A program made the position numbers and the translations under genes. The notes beneath the pieces are model-generated. The model was not told the DNA's origin and ran no database searches. It saw nothing but the letters and a program-made list of their open reading frames with translations. Below, piece by piece: positions 56,301 to 61,710 of a DNA stretch of 64,000 nucleotides. This DNA is from Chrysogorgia sp. JL179-B06. Taxonomy: Eukaryota > Cnidaria > Anthozoa > Scleralcyonacea > Chrysogorgiidae. The stretch is taken from positions 186,001 to 250,000 of the forward strand of contig JAYKKM010000475.1 of assembly GCA_035772405.1 (NCBI GenBank). Direction: 5' to 3'. Numbering within the stretch: the stretch's first letter is position 1; each line of letters starts with the position of its first letter.

Positions 56301-59300
56301 GTTGAACCTCCTACACACTATTTTGGCAGTACGCCAACCTTTCAGAGTATTTTATTCATTTTAAAAATTGTGTTTTTATTTTTAGAGTTTCACCGAGAGT
56401 AATGCTGTGGAACTTGAAAGACAATTAGAAACGATAATACAATCTCACGAACAAGAAATGCGCGAGAAAGACGAAAAACATCGCAAAGAAGTTGAACAAC
56501 TCAAGTCAGATATGTTGGTTGCCATTCAAGCAGCCTCGGCTAATACTACAAGTGTCTCATCTCAGGAAATCTCATCTCCCAGGGCGACAGGCTCGAACCA
56601 GGACGGAGAGGTGCGTGAGCTGCAAGAAAACATCGCACAAATAGAGGACGAGTTCGACAAAGAACGAGATATGCTTCGGAATACTGTGAAGAAAGCGGAA
56701 TCCGCGACAAAATTTGGATTGCGACGTAATGAAGAAATGAGTAATAAGATCTACCAGATGCAACGAGAGATGGAGGAAATTGACACCAAATACCAAAAAG
56801 AAATCAAACTGTACAAGAAAGCCTTTGACCAAGAGAAGATCAGGAAGACCACGATTGGGGCAGTACCGAAAATTCTGGCTGAGAACGAGAGTCTGAACGT
56901 GAAACTCCAGGAACTTGAGTTGAGCATGGAACAAAAGCAGATGCGCTTCGACGCCGAGATCAAACGCTACAAGGATAAATTCCAACAAGAGACTGTGCTG
57001 ACTGTGGAGGAACTCCAACTGAAGATCAATAGCCTCGAGGACACTATTGAGCAGATGAGGCTGGAGCAGGAGAGCGAGTTAGAGAGGTACACAAAGGCTG
57101 TGAAGCGAGGGAAGGTGTCGTTGGCAGGGACGGCCAAGGAGCGAGATCTGGAGAGAAAGATTGATGATCTGGAGTCTAGGGTGGAGGTGATGAGACAGAA
57201 ACATCGAGAGGAGATACGCAAATACCGCGAGAGGCTTGAGGACGAGATGGAGAGGCATCGGAAGGAAGTGTCCGAGTCTCGAGTGAAACTGCGCAAGCTC
57301 GAGATGGATAATCGTCAAATGGAGGACTTAAAGAACAAGGTGTCAGAGTTAGAGAATAAGACAAGCAAGTTGAACAAGGAGACGAACAAATGCAAGGAAC
57401 AGGAGGCTGAGTTAACAGAGACGAAAACAAAGAACAGAGAACTACTAAGACAGGTTGAATCATTGAAGAGAAAGATTGAGAAGTTTGAAGAGGATGGTGC
57501 AGAGAAAAACAAGGATCCATCTACTTCAAGCACAGAGAGTCTTTCTAACACCAAGACCAAGCTTTCTCGTTACAGTTCCTGTGATAATGTTTCGCTAAAT
57601 TCAAGGAACAAGACTCAGGGTGGTGGTGGTGGTGGTGGTGCAGCGAGCGAGTTGAGCAGTAGCAGTCAGGATGATGTGTTTGAGCCGAATAATAATTCAA
57701 TCGGTGGCTATAAACTAAATCCAGGTAAAGATTAAAGATTGGTGTACTACCAATCATACACACTAGTGTATGATTGGTAGTACATACCTCATACACACTA
57801 GTGTGTATGAGGTATTTCAGCGAAGGCCGTTAGTCTGAAAAAAGGGCCTTTGCTTGAATCAGGGATGGATTTACTGGGGGGTGCGGGGGTGTGCGCACCC
57901 CCCCTAGCCTTGGCCAGAGGGGGTGCAGGGGGGGTGCTATTTTTCATGATAAAGCAAAAAATATTAGCGACAAAATGAGATACAGTAATTTAAGGTTAGA
58001 TACTTAGATATTTATGTGATTGTGACCATGACTAGACTATCTGTTGACTGTTGCATCACTTGCATGTATCATGTTTGATAATATTTTGCTAGCTTTGGCC
58101 CTTTGGATGCATCATGCATGCCTCTGACTCTGGAGTCTGGAACCCATCTAACTGATCTAAGCAATATTTATAATTTTTAATTTTAATTCTCTTCTGCTTT
58201 TCAAAAGCATACTATGAAGTTAAGAGAATAGAATCTACTCTAATACACTATTAACTAATAACTATTATATTTATAAACTTCTCCCTGTCCCTCAGTCCCT
58301 ACAAGGCTACAACTAGCTACTCAGTAACTAAGTTGTATACTTGTACAGTTGTACTGCAGACTGCATGGAGGCTGTTTTGCCAAATTGCCAATATACTGAT
58401 GCAGTGATGGACGCGTGGTGCGCATGACCGCCAGAATACTGATGGCCGCGCGGCGCGCATGACCGACACAACTCGGTACCAGAGCACCCCCCCCCTACCA
58501 GATCATGCTGGATCCATCCCTGGCTTGAATTGTTAGACCTCCTACACATTATTTCAGCAATACACCAACCTTTTAGCCTTTAGGGGGGTGTTTATATGAA
58601 GGAGGGCTAGCCCTCTTGGTGGGTTGGCCCTAGTAAGAGGGGTTGATTTCACCTCGCGTTTACATGCGAATATTCTAGCCCTTCTAGAAGAGCTAGCCCT
58701 TCTAGGAGAGCTGACTTGTTTACCGAGTTGACAACATGTATTTTCCCACCAAACCCGTTGAGTCTCATTTTCCTGCTGAATTCCATTTTTCAATTTAAAA
58801 TCTACGTATGAACAAACAGAACTTGTGAAATAAAGAGTTGTCTAAAAATATACGGGCAAAGACCAACTTTGTCTCGTCTACGGAACTTTCACTTACCAGT
58901 CCTCCAAGGAGGGCCAGCCCTCTTGAGTGCGTTTACATGGAAAATTTCCAGCCCTCGTAGGCAAGATCCCGGGTAGTCAATAGCGAGATCTCGCCTAGGA
59001 GGGCTGGCCCTCCTCTCATATAAACGAAAACAAATTTTACATAGGGTTTGACTGAGATGCAGGATCTCGGTAAAGAGGGCAAGCCCTACCAAGTCTCCAT
59101 ATAAACACCGCCTTTGAGTATTCGATTTGTATTTCTAGCACATCGCTTTTACTTCTCCACTCTTGTTGTTTCCTAAACATGACGGGAGAATAAAAACCTT
59201 GTTCTCTGAAACGATGTTTACATTCTTCATATTTTCAGGTTTGCAGCGTCCAGCTTCTGTATCTGCGTTTCCTGTTCAGGCCGAGAATGGAACACGACGT

Positions 59301-59454
59301 TCCAGTGAAAATTCTAAGGTAACGTTTTTTGCTTTAGCCTGCGTCAATTTCCACATTTCCCAACTAATTTTTGTTAAAGATTTAACTTTTTATTGTTATT
59401 TTTCAGCGTCGAGATGGTGGCTCGTTGACCAACAGGCCTTATCAATGTGAGTAA
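15981..59454 (+). CDS. MPRIP/TRIOBP-like PH and coiled-coil cytoskeletal scaffold
   Basis: Eleven coding exons with GT/AG borders and consistent phases: 15981-16130, 16230-16319, 16392-16463, 17915-18173, 22389-22525, 35883-38248, 46150-46288, 53172-53465, 56386-57724, 59239-59318 and 59407-59454, about 1,657 aa. The N-terminus ([20 protein letters not shown]) matches the start of vertebrate MPRIP (M-RIP). A PH domain spans about residues 74-172, with the conserved helix Trp in DNWCRVL. A Ser/Thr-rich linker follows to about residue 236, then acidic/basic coiled coil with heptads to about residue 1,560, and a low-complexity tail with a Gly run. Vertebrate MPRIP carries two PH domains; only one is visible here. 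Family members bind F-actin and bring RhoA and myosin phosphatase together, so a role in actomyosin control is inferred. The C-terminus is uncertain: reading through exon 11 stops at TAA 59452-59454, while splicing at 59447 to an acceptor at 60612 adds only three codons. Confidence 0.85.
16230..18173 (+). CDS. MPRIP-like exons 2-4 encoding the PH domain
   Basis: Exons 16230-16319, 16392-16463 and 17915-18173. The joined frame shows the usual PH layout: a first strand region ending [18 protein letters not shown], then [11 protein letters not shown], a beta-rich core, [18 protein letters not shown] as the C-terminal helix with its invariant Trp, and a Ser-rich tail. PH domains bind phosphoinositides or proteins; ligand binding cannot be judged here. 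The last exon ends in phase 1, which fits the exon at 22389 but not the exon at 35883. Confidence 0.85.
16464..17914 (+). other. Intron 3 of the MPRIP-like gene
   Basis: No repeat family is obvious. It is AT-rich non-coding sequence. A phrase near 17470 (GGGTCCCGACCCCC) resembles 1706-1722. Short open frames on both strands have no supporting features. Confidence 0.4.
18390..20595 (+). pseudogene. CR1/Jockey-like LINE fragment in intron 4
   Basis: Broken ORF2 on the + strand. The region before the RT runs to 19012 ([39 protein letters not shown]). RT blocks around 19130-19270 contain [19 protein letters not shown] and [10 protein letters not shown], then [20 protein letters not shown], with catalytic FADD at 19588-19599. 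Thumb and C-terminal pieces follow to 20405. Several frameshifts and stops (for example near 19105, 19310 and 19705) inactivate it. It has no endonuclease, so it is 5'-truncated. The 3' end terminates near a short TATCA repeat. It differs in sequence from the minus-strand LINE at 10.9-12.65 kb, so the two are separate families. Confidence 0.85.
20596..21644. other. Intron 4 sequence without recognised features
   Basis: AT-rich non-coding sequence. Open frames at 21423-21723 have no recognisable domain and partly overlap the start of a repeat. Confidence 0.35.
21645..22256. mobile_element. Degenerate relative of the 14812-15594 element
   Basis: Shares blocks with the hAT-like element upstream: CGACGATTTCGATCGCTATT, GGTTTGCAGTGGTACTAT, and GTGGTCCGACACAGGAT from its tRNA-like portion. 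The ends are eroded. Only a CCACTG-like right end (near 22246-22252) is left. Confidence 0.6.
22389..22525 (+). CDS. MPRIP-like exon 5 (Ser/Thr-rich linker)
   Basis: A 137-bp exon bounded by TTCTTCAG and GTTTGT. The translation in the required phase is open and Ser/Thr/Lys-rich ([18 protein letters not shown], then [14 protein letters not shown]). Its length (3n+2) is exactly what is needed to carry the phase-1 end of exon 4 to the phase-0 start of the exon at 35883. Likely a disordered linker between the PH domain and the coiled coil. Confidence 0.75.
22590..22680. repeat. Dispersed MITE fragment
   Basis: Contains GTCTAACATTTCGAAATGAA and GGCCCTTCTTCAG. Related phrases (AACGTTAGACCTCCTACACA) recur on the opposite strand at about 53077, 56300 and 58530, so this is a piece of a dispersed non-coding repeat. 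Confidence 0.45.
22790..23130. mobile_element. Foldback element (copy 2 of the 13085-13625 family)
   Basis: Inverted arms: AAAAGTGAAATTTCAAGTTC near 22815 is mirrored by GAACTTGAAATTTCACTTTT near 23088, and GAAGGACATTTATG is mirrored by CATAAATGTCCTTC. The centre carries GTTTTAGC/TTTTGAGTTA blocks, also present in copy 1. Confidence 0.7.
23350..23500. repeat. (AT)n-rich microsatellite
   Basis: Alternating TATATA tracts with regular AACTATATAT interruptions, passing into ATACAT units. Confidence 0.95.
23499..24050. mobile_element. TIR MITE inserted in TA repeats
   Basis: The left end TATCAGGGTTCAAAATA and the right end TATTTTGAACCCTGATATA are inverted copies, about 550 bp apart. The element sits inside TA-rich sequence, so a TA target duplication is likely but cannot be proven. 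The interior has GCCGGC-rich segments (AGCAGCCGGCTGTCGGCTG) and no coding frame. Confidence 0.7.
24068..24410. repeat. (TAGGG)n then (TAGG)n arrays with an inverted CCTA array
   Basis: About 21 copies of the pentamer GGGTA (24072-24175) change abruptly into about 29 copies of GGTA (to 24290). TATAGG units follow, then an inverted block of TATACC and CCTA units (24322-24380), then GGTA again. The layout can form a long hairpin. The pentamer is one T short of the telomere unit TTAGGG. Confidence 0.9.
24413..25320. other. Non-coding sequence beginning with a transposon-like end
   Basis: Starts with GGGGCGGATCTAGAG, whose inverted counterpart CTCTGGATCCGCCCC ends at 34468. The interior to 25320 has a GCGCCGTAGGCGC palindrome near 24465 and no credible gene. 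Confidence 0.4.
25324..25520. repeat. 53-bp tandem repeat, 3.7 copies
   Basis: The units begin TTGACCACCAAACCAGCAAA at 25324, 25377, 25430 and 25483 and are virtually identical. The last copy is partial. The array stops about 40 bp before the 5' LTR of the BEL/Pao element. Confidence 0.95.
25558..25832 (+). repeat. 5' LTR of a BEL/Pao retrotransposon
   Basis: 275 bp, starting TGTCGTAAATAG and ending CATTCGCGACA. It matches the 3' LTR (31070-31344) with only two substitutions. The flanks CTTA(T) before it and CTTAT after the 3' LTR form a 4-5 bp target duplication. A primer-binding-site-like TGGCACCTCCGACGGG starts a few bases after it (25836). Confidence 0.95.
25833..31069 (+). pseudogene. 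BEL/Pao retrotransposon internal region (gag-pol), frame-broken
   Basis: Domains in order on the + strand: a charged, helical gag N-terminus (25924-26280); a gag core of the DUF1759 type followed by two or three zinc knuckles (first C-x2-C near 26854) in the 26273-28750 frame; an aspartic protease with DSGAGSS (about 27157); reverse transcriptase with YVDD at 28364-28375; RNase H (28701-29564); an integrase HHCC zinc finger and then the catalytic core with D (VDFAGP), D (DNGGTF) and E (GGQFE); and a C-terminal DUF5641-like domain ending at 30959. Small frame breaks lie near 26240, 28700, 29490 and 29945, so the copy cannot make an intact polyprotein. No envelope gene is seen. A polypurine stretch (GGGGGAG, about 31061) precedes the 3' LTR. 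It is inserted in intron 5 of the MPRIP-like gene, in the same orientation. Confidence 0.93.
31070..31344 (+). repeat. 3' LTR of the BEL/Pao retrotransposon
   Basis: 275 bp, differing from the 5' LTR at two positions (one in the CAGAAATAATC segment, one in GTAAAGAATT). This is about 0.7 percent divergence and points to a recent insertion. Confidence 0.95.
31345..33660. other. Intron 5 sequence with repeat fragments
   Basis: At about 31763-31805 it carries an end sequence (ACTATCGCAAGGGAAGTGCT) also found at 53806 and, inverted, at 55365. The block at 32785-32915 (ACGTCACAAAACGTCATAAA, GAAGAGGTCTGG, ACGAGACACAG) is an inverted match to 53920-54015, so this is a copy of the 53796-55387 element. 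From 32085 to 32450 there are local duplications containing TTGCATAAAAATGCA words and AGTTGATAAACTAAGTTAAT (32261 and 32347). No gene is seen. Confidence 0.5.
33661..33711 (+). CDS. Candidate alternative first exon of the MPRIP-like gene
   Basis: ATG at 33661 opens 17 codons ([17 protein letters not shown]) that end at a good donor (CCCA|GTAAGG, GT at 33712) in phase 0. That is exactly the phase of the big coiled-coil exon starting at 35883. The 150 bp upstream are more GC-rich than the surroundings and could be a leader. If used, it would produce a PH-less, coiled-coil-only isoform. This is inference from splice phase only; chance is a real alternative. Confidence 0.3.
33960..34160. repeat. 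Two adjoining minisatellites
   Basis: GCACCGGTGAAATGCCTATA-type units of about 33 bp occur three times (33967-34060). They are followed by 24-bp units of the CCGGCCATTTCTACCGTGG type, about four copies (to about 34165). An open frame through them (34051-34248) simply reads the repeats. Confidence 0.8.
34466..34552. repeat. (GGTATATA)n microsatellite
   Basis: GTATATAGGTATATAGG units pass into GATATATA. The same words occur at 24290-24350 on the other side of a 10-kb interval that begins and ends with inverted GGGGCGGATC(T/C)AGAG sequences. Confidence 0.9.
34551..35812. mobile_element. Cluster of tRNA-derived palindromic SINE/MITE copies
   Basis: At least four partial or complete copies of one element lie here in both orientations. 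Diagnostic words: TTTGGCATTTCACTCGATCA, GGTGAAGGAAAATTTCGAGT and their reverse complements. Inside is a tRNA-like part, on the minus strand at about 34645-34712, 35025-35100 and 35295-35361 and on the plus strand at 35656-35718. It has a box A (TAGCTCAGTGG), a box B (GGGTTCAATTCC) and an acceptor-like CTTCCG/CGGAAG pairing. Another copy lies at 59452-59865. The tRNA-like parts lack a clean anticodon arm, so these are SINE-type relics, not tRNA genes. Confidence 0.75.
35883..38248 (+). CDS. MPRIP-like exon 6 (main coiled-coil exon)
   Basis: A 2,366-bp exon bounded by TTATTATGCAG and GTGAGT that encodes about 788 residues. After a short linker ([20 protein letters not shown]) it is a nearly continuous, Glu/Lys/Arg-rich coiled coil with leucine heptads and almost no prolines. 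A CTACSKK motif (two Cys three residues apart) lies about residue 663 of the exon. It starts in phase 0 and ends in phase 2. Codon use is mixed and more GC-rich than the flanking introns. Long coiled coils in this family mediate dimerisation and binding to the myosin phosphatase targeting subunit. Confidence 0.9.
38249..39008. other. Intron 6, first part
   Basis: No recognised element apart from AT-rich stretches. No exon is supported. Confidence 0.4.
39009..39902. mobile_element. Foldback element with a TTTAAAGTGTCTATGAAA end
   Basis: The left arm (39019-39046, GTCTATGAAATGAAAATTCG) is mirrored near 39874-39902 (GAATTTTCGTTTCATAGATA). The block TTACATAATT...TGACGTCACA near 39105-39135 is mirrored by TGTGACGTCACAGCTCAAGT near 39542. 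The right part has been duplicated (see the next entry). Confidence 0.65.
39597..40165. repeat. Tandem duplication, unit about 305 bp
   Basis: CTTGCACTGATAGATTGATC begins at about 39597 and again at about 39902. The following 250 bp (GAGGGGTAGAGCGCACAT, GTAAGCTAACAGCAGATTTA, AATGCATTTTTAAGACA) are repeated with small differences, including an indel that shifts any reading frame. Confidence 0.85.
40166..41370. other. Intron 6, middle part
   Basis: Contains palindromic MITE remnants (GACTCAACACGTG near 40310 and CACGTGTTGAGTC near 40401 are inverted copies). The rest is non-coding sequence with no gene. Confidence 0.45.
41370..44910. repeat. 3.5-kb satellite of a telomere-like 14-mer
   Basis: More than 240 tandem copies of TAATACTATAACCC (variant TAATACTATAACTC). 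The edges consist of CCCTAA-type words (ACCCTAATACTAACCCTAAT), as if the satellite grew from telomere-like sequence. CCC and CTC units alternate in blocks, and a longer motif with TAATACTCTAACCC and TAATACTAACCC recurs near 41710, 42050, 43395, 43695, 43925 and 44210, so there is a higher-order structure. It lies in intron 6 of the MPRIP-like gene. Confidence 0.97.
44911..46149. other. Intron 6, last part
   Basis: No recognised repeat or exon until the acceptor CCCGTTAG at 46142-46149. The sequence is less AT-rich than the rest of the intron. Confidence 0.4.
46150..46288 (+). CDS. MPRIP-like exon 7
   Basis: A 139-bp exon that completes the phase-2 end of exon 6 and finishes in phase 0 before GTTAGT. 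It encodes [20 protein letters not shown] followed by ...[12 protein letters not shown], which continues the coiled coil after a Gly-containing kink. Confidence 0.85.
46289..48398. other. Intron 7, first part
   Basis: No exon is supported. Near 47300-47360 there is a short degenerate stretch of ACTAACC/CCTAACCC words resembling the satellite upstream. Short open frames on both strands show no domain. Confidence 0.4.
48399..49173. mobile_element. Inverted-repeat element, about 770 bp
   Basis: CAGAGTGCAATATAA near 48408 is mirrored by TTATATTGCACTCTG near 49149, with CTCTGAGG-type words on both sides. The interior is non-coding and has several small palindromes (GGTCTGGCATAATTGTCAGA). The superfamily is unknown. 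Confidence 0.5.
49382..49923. mobile_element. Foldback element A of a CTTTAAAG-joined row
   Basis: The left end CTTAAAGTGCCACTACGATC is mirrored by ATCGTAGTGGCACTTTAAAG on the right. Non-coding interior. Its right terminus overlaps the left terminus of the next element at the palindrome CTTTAAAG (49916-49923). Confidence 0.75.
49916..50395. mobile_element. Foldback element B of the row
   Basis: Arms of about 175 bp: 49916-50095 is mirrored by 50220-50395 (for example TTATATGAAATGAAAATTAA against TTCATTTTCATTTCATATAC, and GTAAATAACACACTGCATAC against GTATGCAGTGTGTTATTTAC). The loop is about 125 bp. Both ends are CTTTAAAG. Confidence 0.85.
50388..51029. mobile_element. Foldback element C of the row
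   Basis: The left end CTTTAAAGAGTGAGTGTCAA is mirrored by TTGACACTCACTCTTTAAAG at 51010-51029. GCATTGCACGCTCG on the left is partly mirrored by CGCGCAATGCACG on the right. The interior is more GC-rich and contains the words ATTTTTTGAAGCACG and GACGTCATCTCGACG, with no gene. Confidence 0.8.
51343..52022. mobile_element. TTAA-bounded foldback MITE, 680 bp
   Basis: Ends TTAAGGTAGCAAGATCCCTC and GAGGGATCTTGCTACCTTAA are perfect inverted copies. The similarity extends about 90 bp and resumes inside (AATTAGCTGACGAAATGGCC against GGCCATTTCGTCAGCTAATT). TTAA at both borders would fit a piggyBac-type target duplication, but TTAA could also be part of the repeat. Confidence 0.8.
52023..53171. other. 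Intron 7, last part, with a local duplication
   Basis: A block of about 60 bp (GCAAGTCCTCGTAAGTCGAA, AAGAAACTCACAGTGAAATT) near 52862 is repeated with changes near 52922. A palindromic CGCAGCTCGCTGGGCGAGC stretch lies near 52440. No exon is seen before the acceptor at 53171. Confidence 0.45.
53172..53465 (+). CDS. MPRIP-like exon 8
   Basis: 294 bp, phase 0 to phase 0, from CTCGCCGCAG to GTAGGC. It encodes 98 residues: [20 protein letters not shown], a Ser-rich break ([14 protein letters not shown]) and coiled coil [20 protein letters not shown]. Failure to splice at 53466 would add 25 codons and a stop at 53541, so a shorter isoform is possible. Confidence 0.85.
53580..53700. repeat. tRNA-derived SINE fragments
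   Basis: Two box-A-like segments (GTGTAGCTCATTACAGGTTAGAGCA and ATGTAGCTCAATAATTAGAGCA forms) lie 40 bp apart. Similar pieces, GTAGCTCAATGGTTAGA, occur near 56213 and 59997, the last followed by GGTTACAGGTTGTACAC. They look like remnants of one tRNA-derived family, not tRNA genes. Confidence 0.5.
53796..55387. mobile_element. TIR element, 1.6 kb, with an internal tandem duplication
   Basis: The left end (from about 53796) contains ACTAGAACTTACTATCGCAA and GGGAAGTGCTGCCT. The right end (55351-55387) contains AGGCAGCACTTTCCTTGCGA and TAGTAACTTCTAGTTTTA, an inverted copy with about three mismatches over 37 bases. Near the right end a 107-bp unit is present twice in tandem (55145 and 55252). No transposase-like frame is seen. 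A diverged relative is at 31.76-32.92 kb. Confidence 0.7.
55560..56141 (-). pseudogene. LINE (CR1/Jockey-like) 3' fragment split by a 155-bp foldback MITE
   Basis: On the minus strand 56141-56012 encodes [20 protein letters not shown] and [15 protein letters not shown]. After the interruption, 55850-55754 continues with [17 protein letters not shown], and 55730-55600 has [20 protein letters not shown] in another frame. This is the standard C-terminal part of CR1/Jockey-like ORF2. The RT core is missing and the frame is broken. Confidence 0.75.
55857..56011. mobile_element. Snapback MITE of about 155 bp inside the LINE fragment
   Basis: The left end GATGTGTGAAGTTGATCATC and the right end GATCAACTTCACACATC are inverted copies, and CCAGGTTGTTGTA is mirrored by TACAACAACCTGG. 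It interrupts the LINE reading frame between QLI and the LVARV segment. TA borders on both sides suggest a TA target duplication. Confidence 0.8.
56386..57724 (+). CDS. MPRIP-like exon 9 (second large coiled-coil exon)
   Basis: 1,339 bp from TTTATTTTTAG to CCAG|GTAAAG, phase 0 to 1, encoding about 446 residues. Coiled coil ([20 protein letters not shown] onward) runs to about exon residue 375. A Ser-rich tail follows with an [20 protein letters not shown] segment and a run of eight or so Gly. If the donor at 57725 is not used, the frame ends at TAA 57733-57735, giving an isoform about 40 residues shorter. Confidence 0.9.
57860..58522. mobile_element. hAT-like non-autonomous element with a perfect 8-bp target duplication
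   Basis: Ends CAGGGATGGATTTA and TGGATCCATCCCTG (imperfect TIRs with the CAG...CTG form). GCTTGAAT flanks it on both sides (57852-57859 and 58523-58530). The left part is rich in GGGGGTGC words, the right in CCCCCCC. 663 bp with no coding frame. It interrupts an older dispersed repeat (AAGGGCCTTTGCTTGAAT ... TTGTTAGACCTCCTACACA). Confidence 0.9.
58580..59112. mobile_element. TIR element with GGTGTTTATATG-type ends
   Basis: GGGGGTGTTTATATGAAGGA on the left is mirrored by CTCCATATAAACACCGCC on the right. Inside are repeated AGGGCTAGCCCT and GAGGGCTGGCCCTC palindromes. About 530 bp, non-coding. Its ends resemble the element at 9117-9523. Confidence 0.65.
59239..59318 (+). CDS. MPRIP-like exon 10
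   Basis: 80 bp, phase 1 to 0, from ATTTTCAG to GTAACG. It encodes [20 protein letters not shown] followed by SSENSK, a Ser/Arg-rich stretch that is likely disordered. Confidence 0.75.
59407..59454 (+). CDS. MPRIP-like exon 11 (probable C-terminal exon)
   Basis: Follows the acceptor TTTTTCAG and encodes [13 protein letters not shown]. It then either splices at 59447 (CAAT|GTGAGT) or reads two more codons to TAA at 59452-59454. The TAA is contributed by the inserted tRNA-derived element that starts at 59452; without the insertion the frame would run ten codons further to a TGA. Confidence 0.6.
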   Translation, partial: RRDGGSLTNRPYQCE

Positions 59455-59865
59455 TATTTGACATTTCACTCGATTAAACTGTATGTTGTAAGGATTTATG
59501 GTGAAGGAAAATTTCGAGTATTTTAAGACCAGGCTTTCCGGCTGGAATTGAACCCGTTGCCGAGAGCCTAGTCACGAGTTCTGTATATATAGTGGTGTAA
59601 TGCCGGGACAACAATTGGGTATATTACAAGTATTATTATACCCTCAGGTATAATCGTCCAATCAATTGTCGTTATTATTATCACGTGACAGTCCAATATT
59701 TAACAATTATACCATGAGCTCGTGTCGTATATGAGCTCAGCATCGCAGGGTCGCGGTTCAATTCCAGCCGGAAGGCATTGATGTTGCATTTTTTGCAACT
59801 CATGGTCCCGGTTTGGTCTTAAAATGTATATATTCCAACACTCGAAATTTTCCTTCACCATAAAT
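59452..59865. mobile_element. tRNA-derived palindromic element at a splice donor
   Basis: Belongs to the same family as the 34551-35812 cluster (ATATTTGACATTTCACTCGA, GGTGAAGGAAAATTTCGAGT on the left; CTCGAAATTTTCCTTCACCA on the right; tRNA-like GGTTCAATTCCAGCCGGAAG near 59755). It is flanked by a 15-bp direct repeat CCTTATCAATGTGAG (59437-59451 and 59866-59880). The length fits target-primed insertion by a LINE machinery. Confidence 0.8.
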
Positions 59866-60611
59866 CCTTATCAATGTGAGTTTCTTACGCGTGTTTTTTG
59901 ATGTTCCGAGTCATCCTATTGTCTGGTTGTTCCAAGGCGTTTAAACTTTACTGGTTGTACACATATGTAACCTTCGCTCTACCATCTTAGTTCATGTAGC
60001 TCAATGGTTAGATCATCTCACTGGTCATCAGAAGGTTACAGGTTGTACACATAATATCTGTACAACCTTCACTCATCATGTTAGTCCATAATTAGTTACT
60101 TGTCTAGAACTAATTGTTACAAAACTCTCTTTTTTAGCCTACCTAAAGACTTCGACAAGCGCAACAAACCTAAAATAATATATCAGTGCGAATATCAACT
60201 GAGCTCTTGCATCTAAGGCTTTTGGTTTTGGAAAACATTACGTATTGCTAAACAATGACGTATTGCTAAACTATCTACGTATATAGCGAAACTAGGATTT
60301 TAACATATTTTTTTACTTGTATATACATATTGTGTGACGTATATATTTGTTAATATAATTAATATATCTGGTTATATTTTAGTACACTAACTTCACAATG
60401 AAGTATTATGATAGAACAGTGTGAAGATACATGCACAATTTGCGCATGTGTGGCCGTTAGTATCATTGTATAATATATTACTTTGTGTGTCGTATTTTTT
60501 TAATCATAAGTTATATGAAGTGGACAAATAATTGTGTTATTTTTTCATTGCTTTTATTAAAGTGTCTAACACCCCAATGTATTTATTATTTATAAACATT
60601 CTATTCCGCAG

Positions 60612-60720
60612 GCTCTTCTTAATCGGGAGTGTGCAGGCGGGGCGGCGCAGGCTAGCAACCTCTCAATTTTCCCGCTCTCGTAATTTGTTGGGAGCGGCTG
60701 GCGACGAGGCAGCTATATGA
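60612..60720 (+). other. Possible 3' terminal exon of the MPRIP-like gene
   Basis: A fair acceptor (ATTCTATTCCGCAG) ends at 60611 and is followed by a GC-rich block with an open frame to TGA at 60718-60720. That frame does not match the phase left by exon 11. In the matching phase the exon stops after three codons (CSS). It could be a 3' UTR exon, an alternative C-terminus reached from another donor, or chance. Confidence 0.3.
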
Positions 60721-61710
60721 GGAAAATAGTTGAACTTTCCTTCAATATTTTACACAGGTTTATGTTTTTAAAGTGTATATGACACGAAAATGTTCAAATA
60801 TATCTTATTTGAACGAACTAATATCAATTTACAGCTTTTCCAAATTTCACTTAGGCCTATGGCCTATGTCAAACGTCGAACTTCACATGTGCAGAACTCA
60901 ATGTAAATGAGCTTAAAGTGCCCATAACCTCAAAATGTTTTATTGTCGTGTTTGGAAGAACTTTTAAAATGATAAAGTAACTTCTTTTGAAGATTTTGTT
61001 TCTTTGCTTTCTTTTTGAGATATATCAGTTTGTTTGATATGCAAATGTCTGGAATTTCGTCACGCATGCATAATGACTTATTGGAGAAATGTGTATATCT
61101 CTTTTATTCTCGAACGAAATCCTTTAAAATCAAGAAGTTTGGTGTTGTGGGAGAAACGCACACATGCACGTGCTATTCACACTTTAGTGTTTTTATTTCA
61201 TGAACGCAAAGATATATAACATTCTCTGATAACTCATTATGCATGTGTGACGAAATTCCAAATATTTGCATATCAAACAAACTGATATATCTCAAAAAGA
61301 AAGCATAGAATAAGACAATAAAAATTTTTGAGGTTAGGGGCACTTTAAACAAAAGACTACTCTCATTTGCATTGAGTTCGGCACATGTGAAGTTCGACGT
61401 TTGACGTGTCCTTAGTTCTTGAGACATTCTCATTTATTTGATATGTAAATAATAATGTACTATTTAAAAAACGAGCAGCAGTGTTTTATCAGATATAAAA
61501 CACGTGATGCGAGTGTTTTGAATAGCTTCAAAAACTGTGAATGAGAAACATGGATTTTAAATAGAAAATAAAATCTCTAGGGAATAGCAACTTGGTTGTC
61601 CTCTACCAAAAATTTGAATATGAATTTTAAATGCCGAGGCGTGGTAATGCCGAAGCCTACATTCTCGGCAGCGTTTGTCTTTGATATGCCTCCAAAGCGA
61701 AGATTTCGAT

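Noticed and set aside
56572..57796. Several minus-strand frames opposite exon 9
   Set aside because: Same reason: antisense shadows of a Glu/Lys-rich coiled coil, Leu/Ser/Phe-rich without features.
60612..60720. GC-rich open frame as the certain C-terminal exon
   Set aside because: Its phase does not fit the preceding exon; in the fitting phase it stops after three codons.
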